From Skermanella mucosa (GTDB lineage: Bacteria > Pseudomonadota > Alphaproteobacteria > Azospirillales > Azospirillaceae), in NCBI RefSeq assembly GCF_016765655.2, contig NZ_CP086109.1, positions 186,001 to 250,000 on the forward strand: a DNA stretch of 64,000 nt, in the 5' to 3' direction. Below are positions 19,160-28,220 of the stretch, one piece after another. Position numbers and translations under genes: made by a program. The notes under the pieces are model-generated. The model was given only the letters and a program-made list of their open reading frames with translations, did not search any database and was not told the origin of the DNA. Positions within the stretch are counted from its first letter, which is position 1. Each line of letters begins with the position of its first letter.

Positions 19160-20182
19160 TCAGTTCTTCGCGGCGCGGATCTTCTCCAGTTCGGCCTGCA
19201 TCTCGCGGGCGCCTTCCGCGCCGAACTCCTGGACGAACTTGTCCGAGACCGGCTTGGTCAGCTCGCGCAGCTTGGCCGTTTCCTCATCAGAAAGGATCGT
19301 CACCTCGACGCCCTTGGACTTGATCTCCTCAAGCGCGGTGGCGTCGAAGGCGCGGATGGTCTGGCGCTCGAAGGCGGTCGCCTCGTTGGCGGCCTCGGTC
19401 AGGAGCTGCTGTTCGTCGGGCGTCAGCTTGTCCCAGAACTTCTTGCTCATCAGGAAGGCCCAGACGCTGTAGATGTGGTTGGAAACCACGGTGTGCTTCT
19501 GGACCTCGTAGAACTTCGACGCGACCAGGGTCGCCATCGGGTTCTCCTGGCCGTCCACCGTCCCGGTCTCCAGGGCGGTGTAGACCTCGGGGAAGGGCAT
19601 GGGCAGGGCGTTGGCGCCCAGCGTCTTGAAGGTGTCGATGAACAGCGGGTTCTGGATGACGCGCAGCTTCAGGCCGTCGATGTCCTCCGCCTTGGTGATC
19701 GGCCGCCGGTTGTTGCTGATCTGGCGGAAGCCGTTCTCCCAGAAGCCCAGCCCGATCAGGCCCTTCTCCGGCAGCTTCGCCATCAGCTTCCGGCCGAACG
19801 GGCCGTCCAGCAGCGCGTCGGCTTCGGACGAGGAATTGAACAGGAAGGGCAGGTTGATCAGGCCGAACTCCTTCAGCCCGGCGATGCCGACCAGGGTCGA
19901 GGTGTCGGGGATCGTCATTTCCTGGGTGCCGCCCTGGAGCGACGACACCATGCTGACGTCGTTGCCCAGCAACCCGCCGGCGTACAGCTTGACCTTGATC
20001 TTGCCGTCGCTGCGCTGGCCGACCAGCTCCGCGAACTTGGCGACCGCCTGGCCCTGGGGATGGTCGGCGCTCAGGCCGATGCCGACCTTGATGTTGCGCT
20101 CCTTGATGTCGGCGGCGCCGGCCGGCGATGCCGCCATGATGCCGGCAAGCACCATGAGTCCGTAGAACTTGGACCGATACAC
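19160..20182 (-). CDS. TRAP transporter substrate-binding protein (DctP family)
   Basis: A 340-residue periplasmic protein. A signal peptide (MYRSKFYGLMVLAGIMAA) is followed by the DctP fold, with the conserved stretch LKLRVIQNPLFIDTFKTLGA and PFPEVYTALETGTVDGQENP. The family binds carboxylic acids through an Arg in the LRV segment. No DctQ or DctM membrane gene is adjacent, so it must work with a transporter encoded elsewhere or be an orphan. Confidence 0.88.
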   Translation of the reverse strand: MYRSKFYGLMVLAGIMAASPAGAADIKERNIKVGIGLSADHPQGQAVAKFAELVGQRSDGKIKVKLYAGGLLGNDVSMVSSLQGGTQEMTIPDTSTLVGIAGLKEFGLINLPFLFNSSSEADALLDGPFGRKLMAKLPEKGLIGLGFWENGFRQISNNRRPITKAEDIDGLKLRVIQNPLFIDTFKTLGANALPMPFPEVYTALETGTVDGQENPMATLVASKFYEVQKHTVVSNHIYSVWAFLMSKKFWDKLTPDEQQLLTEAANEATAFERQTIRAFDATALEEIKSKGVEVTILSDEETAKLRELTKPVSDKFVQEFGAEGAREMQAELEKIRAAKN

Positions 20183-20372
20183 TGAGTGTCCCCTCCGTTG
20201 AATTATTCTCCCGCCTCTCTACGATGCCGCGCAGGGCTGATCAACTACCCCTGATGGCGCATCCGTCCGGGGACTGCCGGAACCGCCGGGGCCGCGATCG
20301 GCATCGGACCCTGGAACTCGGCGGGCATGAAGCGGTTGCCGTTGCGGACACGCCAACCGCGGGAGAGCCTGC

Positions 20373-21431
20373 ATGCAACGCAAGATCATCGTCACCGGAT
20401 CGCACGGCGTCATCGGCCGTGCCGCCGCGATCCGGCTGGCAGGCCAGACGGACGCCAAGGTCTATGGGCTGGCCAGGCGCACGGAGCCGGCGATTCCGGG
20501 GGTCGAGGCGATCTCGGTGGACCTGACCCGTCCCGACCAGGTGCGGGACGCGGTGGCGGGCATCCGCGACGTCACCCATGTGGTGTTCGGCGCCTATATC
20601 GAGAAGCAGACCGCGGCCGAGAAGAGCGAGCTGAACGTCGCGATCCTGCGCAACCTGATGGACGCGGTCGAGGAGACCTCGCCGAACCTCCGGCACGTCA
20701 CCTTCTACCAGGGCGGCAAGGCCTACGGTGCCGATCTCGGGCCGTTCAAGACGCCGGCGCGGGAGGACGACCCGCGCCTGATGCCGCCGAACTTCTATTA
20801 CGACCAGGAAGACCACCTGCGCGAACGCCAGCGCGGCAAGGACTGGGCCTTCACGGCGCTTCGGCCGGAGGCGGTGTGCGGTTTCGCCGTGGGCAACCCG
20901 ATGAACCTGTCCATGGTGATCGCGGTCTATGCCGCCATCTCGAAGGAACTGGGCATCCCGCTGCGCTTTCCCGGCACCGAGGCGGCGTACCGGGCGCTCT
21001 ATCAGGTCACGTCGGCCGACATCCTGGCGGAGGCCGCGGACTGGGCGGGGCGGACGCCGGCCGCGCGCAACGAGATCTTCAACATCACCAACGGCGACTA
21101 TTTCCGCTGGCAGCACATGTGGCCGAAGATCGCCCGCATGTTCGGCATGGACTGGGCCGACCCGGTGCCGACGCCGCTGACGACCTACATGACCGACAAG
21201 GGTCCGCTGTGGGACCGCATGGTCGCCAAGTACGGGCTGCAGCCGATCGTCTATGAGAAGATCGCCTCCTGGGCGTTCGGCGATTTCATCTTCAACAGCG
21301 GCTTCGACAATATCAGCAGCACGATCAAGGCGCGCCAGGCCGGCTTCCACGCCTGCATCGACACGGAATACATGTTCGAGGGCCTGTTCCGCCGGCTGCG
21401 GGACGACAGGATCATTCCGCCGCTGCCCTGA
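20373..21431 (+). CDS. SDR family NAD(P)-dependent oxidoreductase (PRISE/epimerase-like)
   Basis: A 352-residue extended-type SDR. The N-terminal motif is GSHGVIGRAAAIRLA in place of the usual TGxxGxxG. The active-site Tyr lies in a non-standard setting (PNFYYDQEDHLRER), as in progesterone 5-beta-reductase/iridoid-synthase-like enzymes, which reduce enone double bonds. The end of the protein includes a conserved-looking MWPKIARMFGM. It is 26 bp upstream of an alcohol dehydrogenase gene, so the two probably form one unit. Confidence 0.8.
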   Translation: MQRKIIVTGSHGVIGRAAAIRLAGQTDAKVYGLARRTEPAIPGVEAISVDLTRPDQVRDAVAGIRDVTHVVFGAYIEKQTAAEKSELNVAILRNLMDAVEETSPNLRHVTFYQGGKAYGADLGPFKTPAREDDPRLMPPNFYYDQEDHLRERQRGKDWAFTALRPEAVCGFAVGNPMNLSMVIAVYAAISKELGIPLRFPGTEAAYRALYQVTSADILAEAADWAGRTPAARNEIFNITNGDYFRWQHMWPKIARMFGMDWADPVPTPLTTYMTDKGPLWDRMVAKYGLQPIVYEKIASWAFGDFIFNSGFDNISSTIKARQAGFHACIDTEYMFEGLFRRLRDDRIIPPLP

Positions 21432-21457
21432 AACACGATGAAATCCAGGAGAACGAC

Positions 21458-22465
21458 ATGAAGGGAATCGTACTGCGCTCGCCCGGAGGGCTGGACCGGC
21501 TGGAGCTGGTCGACATGCCCGACCCCGGCGCCCCGGGTCCCGGCAAGATCCGGGTCCGGATCCGCGCCAGTTCGCTGAACTACCATGACTACGGCGTCGT
21601 GAGCGGACGGATGCCGACGGCGGACGGGCGCATACCCATGTCCGACGGCGCCGGCACCGTCGAGGCCGTGGGCGAGGGGGTGACCGGCTTCGCGGTGGGC
21701 GACGACGTCGTTTCCGTCTTTTTCCCGCAGTGGCAGGACGGGCCGGCCGACGTCGGCGATTTTTCCACCGTGCCCGGTGACGGCGTTGACGGCTATGCCC
21801 GGGAGGTCGTGGTGCGTCCCGCCACCTGGTTCACAACCGTGCCCAAGGGCTACGGCCATGCCGAGGCGGCGACCCTGACGACGGCCGGGCTGACCGCCTG
21901 GCGCGCCCTGGTGGTCGACGGCGGGCTGAAGGCGGGGGACGTGGTGCTGGTGCTGGGCACCGGCGGCGTCTCGGTCTTCGCTCTCCAGTACGCGAAGATG
22001 ATGGGTGCCACCGTCATCGCCACCTCCTCGTCGGACGAGAAGCTGGAGCGGGTGCGGGCGCTCGGCGCCGACTACACGATCAACTACCGGCAGCACGAGG
22101 ATTGGGGCAAGCGGGCCCGGGACTGGACCGGCGGGCGCGGCGTGGACCATGTGGTCGAGGTCGGCGGGCCGGGGACCCTGGCGCAGTCCATCGCCGCGGT
22201 GCGCGTCGGCGGGCACATCTCGCTGATCGGCGTGCTGACCGGCCGCGCCGGAGAGGTCCCGACCGCCGTGCTGATGGCGAAGCAGGCCCGCCTGCAGGGC
22301 CTGATCGTGGGCAACCGGCGCCATCAGAACGATCTGGTGCGCGCGATCGAGACGACCGGCGTACGGCCGGTGATCGACCGCGGCTTCGCCCTGGGCGAGA
22401 TCGCCGACGCCTTCCGGTACCAGGAATCGGGAAGCCATTTCGGCAAGATCTGCCTGGAGTTCTGA
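21458..22465 (+). CDS. Zinc-type alcohol dehydrogenase / quinone oxidoreductase family protein (MDR)
   Basis: A 335-residue medium-chain dehydrogenase/reductase. The N-terminal GroES-like domain has SLNYHDYGVVSG and MSDGAGTVEAVGEGV; the cofactor motif is LVLGTGGVSVFALQ near residue 165. The Cys and His ligands of the catalytic zinc in true alcohol dehydrogenases are not evident, which favours a zinc-independent NADPH enone reductase. It is preceded by AGGAG and follows the PRISE-like SDR. Confidence 0.85.
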   Translation: MKGIVLRSPGGLDRLELVDMPDPGAPGPGKIRVRIRASSLNYHDYGVVSGRMPTADGRIPMSDGAGTVEAVGEGVTGFAVGDDVVSVFFPQWQDGPADVGDFSTVPGDGVDGYAREVVVRPATWFTTVPKGYGHAEAATLTTAGLTAWRALVVDGGLKAGDVVLVLGTGGVSVFALQYAKMMGATVIATSSSDEKLERVRALGADYTINYRQHEDWGKRARDWTGGRGVDHVVEVGGPGTLAQSIAAVRVGGHISLIGVLTGRAGEVPTAVLMAKQARLQGLIVGNRRHQNDLVRAIETTGVRPVIDRGFALGEIADAFRYQESGSHFGKICLEF

Positions 22466-22484
22466 CGGGCCTTGCCGAAAGATG

Positions 22485-22518
22485 CCGAATATGGTCAGAT
22501 CAATCTGACCATATTCGG
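22485..22518. promoter_or_regulatory. Perfect 34-bp palindrome upstream of the second phd/vapC pair
   Basis: Two perfect 16-bp arms (ccgaatatggtcagat and its reverse complement) enclose 2 bases. The palindrome ends 10 bp before the antitoxin ATG and its right edge supplies the GGAG ribosome site. This fits an antitoxin operator. Because it is transcribed it could also fold and hide the ribosome site. A terminator for the upstream gene is less likely, since there is no T-run. Confidence 0.7.
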
Positions 22519-22528
22519 AGATGGACCG

Positions 22529-22789
22529 ATGCCGCCGACCGTCGTGACCGTCAGCGTGACGGAGTTCAAAGCAAAATGCCTGGCGCTGTTCGATGATCTG
22601 GAAGGCCGTAAGGTCGCCAGGATCGTCGTCACGCGCCATGGTAAGCCGGTGGCGGAATTGACGCCGCCGCCGACCGAGATGGCACCGCTTTTCGGAGCGC
22701 ACCGGGGATCGGTCAGTGTCCTGCACGATGCCGATCTGACGCAGCCGACCTTCGACGAGGACGAGTTCGATGTCGAAGGCGGGCGGTGA
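22529..22789 (+). CDS. Phd/YefM-type antitoxin
   Basis: An 86-residue protein with the Phd fold: VTVSVTEFKAKCLALFDDLE then RIVVTRHGKPVAELTPP. The C-terminal acidic tail (DEDEFDVEGG) should bind the toxin. The ATG at 22529 has GGAG eight bases upstream; an upstream ATG at 22472 would place the palindrome inside the coding part and is rejected. It is three bases from the toxin gene. Confidence 0.85.
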   Translation: MPPTVVTVSVTEFKAKCLALFDDLEGRKVARIVVTRHGKPVAELTPPPTEMAPLFGAHRGSVSVLHDADLTQPTFDEDEFDVEGGR

Positions 22790-22792
22790 AAG

Positions 22793-23200
22793 ATGCCGCT
22801 CCTCGATACGCACACCATCCTGTGGCTCGACGGCGGCCTGCCCATGACGCAGGAGGCGCTCGACGCGATCGAGGAGGCGCGCCCCAAGGGCGGAGTCCTG
22901 GTGTCGCCGGTATCGGCATGGGAGATCGGCACGCTCGTGCGGAAGGGCCGGATCGTCCTGGATGTCGATCCCGTGTCGTGGATCCATCGCTTTCTCGGCC
23001 AGCCGGGAGTCCGCCAGGTTCCGCTCACGGTCGACGCGGCCGCCGGATCCTCTTTCCTGCCCGAGTCGTTCCACGGCGATCCGGCGGACCGGATGCTCGT
23101 CGCGAGCGCCCGGCAACTTGGCGTACCGATGATCACGAGGGACCGGAAGATCCTGGAATACGCGGCGTCCACCTCGGCAGTTCGGGCGATCCGCTGTTGA
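22793..23200 (+). CDS. vapC: PIN-domain toxin, VapC family
   Basis: A 135-residue PIN ribonuclease: LLDTHTILWL at the start with the first metal Asp, then SAWEIGTLVRKGRI, and DPADRMLVASARQLGVPMIT with the later acidic ligands. This is the subfamily with DTH instead of DTN. It is expected to cleave RNA when the antitoxin is lost. It is transcribed with the upstream antitoxin. Confidence 0.88.
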   Translation: MPLLDTHTILWLDGGLPMTQEALDAIEEARPKGGVLVSPVSAWEIGTLVRKGRIVLDVDPVSWIHRFLGQPGVRQVPLTVDAAAGSSFLPESFHGDPADRMLVASARQLGVPMITRDRKILEYAASTSAVRAIRC

Positions 23201-23260
23201 TGGGCCGCAGGGCATCGTCGCCCTGGGGGACCAATGCACACCGACCCCCGGAGGGCCATC

Positions 23261-23416
23261 ATGAGCCGCATCCTCCATATCCTGAACGGCCCGAACCTGA
23301 ACCTGCTGGGTAAGTGCCAGCCGGCGATCTACGGATACGAGACCCTGGCCGGCGTCGAGGCCCATTGCCGGCGGACCGTGTCTTCGAGGCGGTCCGGCGA
23401 AGGTTACCGGCAGTGA
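23261..23416 (+). pseudogene. aroQ: Truncated type II 3-dehydroquinate dehydratase (aroQ) remnant
   Basis: A 51-residue reading frame with the aroQ N-terminus ([20 protein letters not shown]) that ends after about one third of the usual ~145-residue length. The lid Arg normally found in the LGxRxP segment is Cys here. The later catalytic His-containing segments are absent. A good ribosome site (CGGAGG) remains, so the fragment may still be translated but cannot be an active enzyme. Confidence 0.75.
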
Positions 23417-23855
23417 GGTTGCCAGCGGTTCGCTGAAGCCGACGCGGACGTGCGCATGGCGATGAAGGCGATGCTGCGGGACCGGTCGCCGATCGACGCG
23501 CTGATGGGAGAGGATGCGCCTTGTCATGATTTGCAAAACGGGAACCAGCACTTGGCTTTTTCGCAGTATGCGAGGTTTTGTAAGATTAACAAAAAATAAA
23601 TCACTTCGATCGTTGATAAGGGCTGACGATCTTGTGCCGATTTTCTGTCATTCCCGGAGCCTGAGGAGCCAAACACAGAAATAATATGAACTTTCATATA
23701 TCGCTTTTTATCTACTTCGAGTTGGCATGCTTCATGCTCTCTAAATGGGACCTCATCAAGGCTTCGGTGGCAGGCGTGTCGACTCGTGCCGCGAATTGTC
23801 TTTTTTCGGTCAAGGGACGGCTCGTCGGATGAGCCGCCAATCATGCGAGGCGCAA
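23417..23855. other. Gene-free stretch before the chemoreceptor gene
   Basis: About 440 bp with no supportable gene. The first 100 bp keeps high GC and may be decayed coding sequence. From about 23,530 the composition turns AT-rich, consistent with the promoter region of the chemoreceptor gene. A 116-residue minus-strand frame here has no family features and I do not accept it. Confidence 0.5.
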
Positions 23856-25907
23856 GTGAATACGATTTCAACAACGCAGCGGCAGGGTCCGGCGCATTTC
23901 TTCGGCAATCTGAAGACCCAGACCAAAATCAATGCCGGCTTCGGTGCCCTCCTCGCCGTTCTGATCGGTCTCGGCGGGTTGTTCTGGTTTTCCGCCCAGG
24001 ACGGTGAAAACAACCTCCGCAACTACACGGTCCAGACCAATGTGGCGGGCAGCATCTCCGACGCGGAGTCGGAGATCCTTCAGGCCCGTCTGGCCGTCCG
24101 GCAGTTCATCGAGAGCGGCGACAAGAAGCATGTCGCCGACTTCGAGGCGAAGTGGCGCCTCGCCGACGATGCCCTGGCCGCCGCGAGGGCCTTGATGACG
24201 ATGCCTGAGAACATCAGGGTTGTCGAAGAAATCCTGGATATGAAGACCTTCTACAGCTCGTCCCTTCAGAGCATAGTTGAGAAGAACGCACGCAAGACCA
24301 CCCAGGAAGCACAGATCCTGACCGACCTGGGCGCCAAGCTGCGCAAGGTCCTGACCGACTTGCGTGTCGCGGAGATCAATGGCGGCAGCCCCGAAACGAT
24401 CGCCAAGTCGGCACAGGCCGGCGAGAGCTTCCTTCTGGCGCGGGTGGTCGCCGCACGCTTCCTGGACTCCAAGAATAAGAAGGAGGAGGCCGACCGCGTC
24501 GCCAAGGAACTCGACGGAGTCGGTAGGCAGCTCACCGAACTGACGGCCCTGTCGCTGGCTCCGGGACAGGCGGAACGGCTGAGCGAGGCGCGGAAACTGC
24601 TCTCGGACTACGCCGAGGGTTTCGCGGAAATCGCCGGGCTGACGCTGGACATCGAAGCCGCCGTCGACCGGATGGCCGAGACCATGGCCCCGCTTCAGGA
24701 TAAGACGGAGGTCATCCTGAACGCTTCCAAAGACCTGCGGGCGGCGGTGCAGGCCGCAGCGACCGAAGACGCGGCGACCGCCAAGACTGCGGCGCTGGCG
24801 TTCTGTGGTGCCGCTTTGGCCATCGGGCTGGTGCTGGCTTGGCTGATCGGGCGCAGTATCGCGGTGCCGGTGATCTCCATGACCGATGCCATGCGGCGGC
24901 TTGCCGGCGGCGATACCGATGTCGCGATACCGGCGGTCGGGCGGAAGGACGAGATCGGCCAGATGGCCGTCACGGTGCAGGTCTTCAAGGACAACATGAT
25001 CCGCACCCGCGAGATGGAGCGGGAAGCCAGGGAGGCCGGGGCGCGGGCCGCCGCCGAGCGCAAGGCGGCGATGCTGAAGCTCGCCGACTCCTTCGAGGCC
25101 AGCGTCAAGGGGATCGTCGAGACGGTGGCCTCCGCCGCCACCGAGATGCAGAGCACGGCCGCGGTGATGACCCATACCGCGGACACCACCAGCCAGCAGG
25201 CGACGGCGGTGGCCGCCGCGTCGGAACAGGCTTCGGCCAACGTCCAGACCGTGGCCGCCGCGACCGAGGAGCTGTCCTCCTCCATCGCCGAAATCGGCCG
25301 GCAGGTCAGCAGCTCCAGCCAGATCGCCGGCCAGGCGGTGGCGGAAGCCGAACGGACCAACGAGACCATGAAGGTGCTGGTCCAGGCGGCCGAGCAGATC
25401 GGCCAGGTGGTGGAGCTGATCAACACCATCGCCGGGCAGACCAACCTGCTGGCGCTGAACGCCACCATCGAGGCGGCGCGGGCCGGGGAGGCCGGCAAGG
25501 GCTTCGCGGTGGTGGCCTCGGAGGTCAAGTCGCTGGCGACCCAGACCGCCCGCGCGACCGAGGAGATCAAGTCGAAGGTGGGCGAGATCCAGGGGGCGAC
25601 CGGCGGCGCCCAGGCGGCGATCGACGGGATCGGCAGGATCATCGGGCAGATGAACGAGATCACCACGACCATCGCCGCCGCGATCGAGGAGCAGAGCGCC
25701 GCCACCCGCGACATCTCCTCCAACGTCAGCCAGGCCTCGCGGGGAACCGACGAGGTGTCGGTGAACATCACCGGCGTGACCCAGGCCGCCGGGGAGACGG
25801 GGGCCGCCGCTTCCCAGGTGCTCGGCGCTTCGGAAGGGCTGGCGCGGGATGCCGAGAGGCTGCGCATCGAGGTGACGAACTTCATCGCGACCGTGCGGGC
25901 CGCATAA
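23856..25907 (+). CDS. Methyl-accepting chemotaxis protein
   Basis: A 683-residue chemoreceptor. The first membrane helix is at about 21-42 ([19 protein letters not shown]), then an all-helical ligand-binding region of about 250 residues with the look of an HBM-type sensor. A second helix ([17 protein letters not shown]) is followed by HAMP and a signalling domain with the hairpin tip [21 protein letters not shown] prefer GTG at 23856, which has GAGG five bases before it and gives MNTISTTQ; ATG at 23829 is possible. The ligand is unknown. Confidence 0.9.
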   Translation: MNTISTTQRQGPAHFFGNLKTQTKINAGFGALLAVLIGLGGLFWFSAQDGENNLRNYTVQTNVAGSISDAESEILQARLAVRQFIESGDKKHVADFEAKWRLADDALAAARALMTMPENIRVVEEILDMKTFYSSSLQSIVEKNARKTTQEAQILTDLGAKLRKVLTDLRVAEINGGSPETIAKSAQAGESFLLARVVAARFLDSKNKKEEADRVAKELDGVGRQLTELTALSLAPGQAERLSEARKLLSDYAEGFAEIAGLTLDIEAAVDRMAETMAPLQDKTEVILNASKDLRAAVQAAATEDAATAKTAALAFCGAALAIGLVLAWLIGRSIAVPVISMTDAMRRLAGGDTDVAIPAVGRKDEIGQMAVTVQVFKDNMIRTREMEREAREAGARAAAERKAAMLKLADSFEASVKGIVETVASAATEMQSTAAVMTHTADTTSQQATAVAAASEQASANVQTVAAATEELSSSIAEIGRQVSSSSQIAGQAVAEAERTNETMKVLVQAAEQIGQVVELINTIAGQTNLLALNATIEAARAGEAGKGFAVVASEVKSLATQTARATEEIKSKVGEIQGATGGAQAAIDGIGRIIGQMNEITTTIAAAIEEQSAATRDISSNVSQASRGTDEVSVNITGVTQAAGETGAAASQVLGASEGLARDAERLRIEVTNFIATVRAA

Positions 25908-25928
25908 CTTCTCCTGTTCTGAACCCGG

Positions 25929-25954
25929 CCCCGCGGTGTTCGCCGCGGGGCTTT
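25929..25954 (+). terminator. Rho-independent-like terminator after the chemoreceptor gene
   Basis: The arms ccccgcgg and ccgcgggg with a 6-base loop are followed by cttt, 20 bp after the chemoreceptor stop. The T-run is short, as is common in high-GC genomes. Confidence 0.65.
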
Positions 25955-26020
25955 CGTCCGGGATATGCTTCCAAACCATTTACCTGAGGTTCCGGATACG
26001 CCCGTTTGGGCGCCCGACGC

Positions 26021-26137
26021 TCAATGGATCAGCACCTCGCCTTTGCCGATATCCGCCAATCCATGGATCACGACCTGGAACTCGACATCGGGCTCATCAT
26101 CAGTGTTGACGGTGACCAAGGTATCGCCCCGTGATGA
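26021..26137 (-). pseudogene. C-terminal remnant resembling an RTX/calcium-binding secreted protein
   Basis: On the minus strand an open stretch ending in a TGA (26021-26023) reads GDTLVTVNTDDEPDVEFQVV and then IHGLADIGKGEVLI. This is the typical final strand pattern of type I-secreted RTX proteins: [GD]T-x-V-x-V-x2-D, then the hydrophobic F-x-V-x-[IL]-x-G. Nothing upstream in any frame continues the family, so it is probably the tail of a lost gene. Confidence 0.35.
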
Positions 26138-26436
26138 CGGTAGGTGAGTTGACCGCGTCGGGGATCGCCACTCGCGCCGATAGAGCTGAGTTCTAGCCGG
26201 CGCGCCTTACAGCTGCGCCATTGGGTAGACTGGTGGAATATACCTTTAAGTATGAATAAAATGCCGCCTAGCCAAAGGTGTCTATACCGATATTCTTTTA
26301 CATTAAAAAAATCACAGATGTAATATGGTTTCTCTTCATTCAAATGCGAGCCGTCACACAGTGACGGATTTGGCAATAAATAAACCTTTTGGTATATCAA
26401 TCAAACGTCGAAAAGTACGAAATTTAAGTTCCTATA
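26138..26436. other. AT-rich gene-free stretch left of the IS66 element
   Basis: About 300 bp of clearly lower GC than its surroundings. No frame has a family pattern or a ribosome site I can support. It is part of the accessory patch that also contains the two insertion sequences. Confidence 0.5.
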
Positions 26437-26444
26437 TCAGAAGA
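26437..26444. repeat. Target site duplication of the IS66-family element, left copy
   Basis: TCAGAAGA, identical to 27902-27909 on the other side of the element. Eight bases is the usual length for IS66. Confidence 0.85.
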
Positions 26445-27901
26445 GTAATTGCTCACGGGGTTGGCGGATCGCGAGCCGTCAGGTGACGGCGAAGGTTCCA
26501 CCGACGAGGTGGCGTACGGCGGTCCAGGCGGATTGACCTTGCCGACGCGCCGTTCCTGTCACGGATCGATACCCGGCGTGGATGCCGGGTCCCCAGTCGG
26601 ATCGGAAGCCGTTGGTGACCTTGCGGAAGACCACGGACGGGCGAATTTCCTGCTCGCTGGCGTTGTTGGTCGGCGGCACGCGGCGGTCGGCGAGGAAGAC
26701 GAAGAACTTGCCGCGCCATGCCTTGACCAGCCGCTGCAACTCGCGTCCGGCCGGATGGGCGGCGGGGGTACCGACCAGGGCATCGAGGCCGCGCTCGGCC
26801 TTTGCGGCGTAGGCGGCAAGCGTGCTGTCCTTCAGGCCCGGTCTTCGTTTGCCGACGCGGATGGCCCAGAGCAGGTGATCGCGGATCCTGGGTGCGACCA
26901 TGGTGTCGCCGCAGTCGATGGCGTACTGCACGTCCCTGAGAACGTGGGCCAGGCAGACCTGGTGGACCCGTCCCAGTTCCTGCTGCCCGGCGTAGCGGTC
27001 GGAGATCCAGACCTCGGGCCGATGCCCGCCCAGGATCCCGGCGGCCACCGCCCGGGCGCGGCTGGGGGCGATGGTGTGCAGCACGGCTTGCCCGGAATGG
27101 AACACCCATTGCCAGTGGATCACGCCGTTGACCCGCGTCGTGGTCTCGTCCGAGGCGATGACGGAAGCCCCCAGGAGTTTGGCCTTGATCGCCGCGCAGG
27201 CCGTGTCGAACGCCGTGCCCATGCGGCGCAACGCATTGGCGATGGCGCCCTCTGAGATCGTCAGTCCGAACAACTCCTCCAGCATCCGCGACAGCCGCTC
27301 GAAGCCGACATGATGGCTGTGGTGCAGATAGGCCAGCAGTGCCCGGATGCCCGGTCCGAACGGGGTGCCCGGCGGCATGGCGGCGGGCGGGGCGGCCCGG
27401 TAGCGCCGCCCGCAATCGCCGCACCGGCCGCCGAACAGCTCGACCCGCGTCACCACCGGGCGGATCACCGGAAGGTCGATGTGGTCGTAGCGGTGCCGGC
27501 ACCGCTGGGCGCTCTCGGGCACCGCCGTCCCGCAATGCGGGCAGCCCTCGACCAGGCGGCGCTCGGTCCGGTCCGGATCGTCGGCCAGCGGGCGCGATAC
27601 TCCGGGGCGCGACGGCCGCGGCTTGCGCCGGCGCTTGGCGTCCGCCGTACGCGACGCACCGCCGGGGCCGTCCTGCGACGGCGGAATGTGCGAATTGGCC
27701 GACGTCTTCCGCGGCTTCCCGATCAGCGCTTCCAGTTCGGCAACCCGCGCCGCCAGACGCTCGATCAGCGCCGCCTGCTCGACCAGCAGGGCGTCCTTCT
27801 CAGCCTCACTCAGACGGTAACGCGGCGGTTTCTCCATCCCATCCTTGACTCATATTCCAAGCCGCAGCGCAACCCTTTTCGCCAACCCCGTGAGCAATCA
27901 C
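26445..27901. mobile_element. IS66-family insertion sequence, single-ORF type
   Basis: A 1,457-bp element. The ends read GTAATTGCTCACGGGG and, on the other strand, GTGATTGCTCACGGGG; the shared inverted repeat runs 22 bp with one difference (26445-26466 and 27880-27901). It carries only the transposase gene and lacks the TnpA/TnpB accessory genes, as in the ISBst12-like group. Intact ends, a perfect 8-bp duplication and an intact ORF suggest it is complete and may be active. Confidence 0.92.
26479..27837 (-). CDS. IS66 family transposase
   Basis: A 452-residue transposase. The N-terminal part has the coiled-coil-like LIERLAARVAELEALIGKPR and KTSANSHIPPSQD, then a zinc-binding pair (CPHCG and CGDCG). 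The DDE core follows, with VIASDETTTRVNG, and the final RVPPTNNASEQEIRP with the catalytic Glu. The frame is intact. It lies between the inverted repeats of the element. Confidence 0.95.
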   Translation of the reverse strand: MEKPPRYRLSEAEKDALLVEQAALIERLAARVAELEALIGKPRKTSANSHIPPSQDGPGGASRTADAKRRRKPRPSRPGVSRPLADDPDRTERRLVEGCPHCGTAVPESAQRCRHRYDHIDLPVIRPVVTRVELFGGRCGDCGRRYRAAPPAAMPPGTPFGPGIRALLAYLHHSHHVGFERLSRMLEELFGLTISEGAIANALRRMGTAFDTACAAIKAKLLGASVIASDETTTRVNGVIHWQWVFHSGQAVLHTIAPSRARAVAAGILGGHRPEVWISDRYAGQQELGRVHQVCLAHVLRDVQYAIDCGDTMVAPRIRDHLLWAIRVGKRRPGLKDSTLAAYAAKAERGLDALVGTPAAHPAGRELQRLVKAWRGKFFVFLADRRVPPTNNASEQEIRPSVVFRKVTNGFRSDWGPGIHAGYRSVTGTARRQGQSAWTAVRHLVGGTFAVT

Positions 27902-27909
27902 TCAGAAGA
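27902..27909. repeat. Target site duplication of the IS66-family element, right copy
   Basis: TCAGAAGA directly after the right end of the element, matching 26437-26444. Confidence 0.85.
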
Positions 27910-28220
27910 ACGTGCTCAGAAATTAAAATTCGACTGGTTGATCTTTTTTGAAGTGATTGAAATCAAAAAAATCCACTTCACTTGGAAGGAGTGTGTGCAT
28001 GTCATCACAATCCGATGAGATCGAAACCGTCCCCTAAGTTTCTTGGCGGGATGAATCAGGAACTCGATGAGGACCCATGTAGTTCCTGTGGACTGTCTTG
28101 ATCTGTTAAAATCATGACCACGTAGAGATCGGGCTGCGATCTCTGGCAGAATGCACTCTTGAGCGCATTGTGCGCGGCATCGCACGCTGTAAATCTCAGT
28201 GGCTACCTGGAGTGAGAAAG
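27910..28220. other. AT-rich gene-free stretch upstream of the interrupted beta-helix gene
   Basis: About 310 bp with low GC and no convincing gene. It probably contains the promoter and 5' leader of the gene at 28221. An 89-residue minus-strand frame here has no recognisable features. Confidence 0.5.

Noticed and set aside
21251-23551. A minus-strand 766-codon frame over the alcohol dehydrogenase and toxin-antitoxin genes
   Set aside because: Shadow frame; the genes on the plus strand have family motifs, ribosome sites and tight spacing.
26068-26400. A 110-codon minus-strand ORF in the AT-rich stretch left of the IS66 element
   Set aside because: No ribosome site or family pattern; it runs out of frame over the RTX-like tail.
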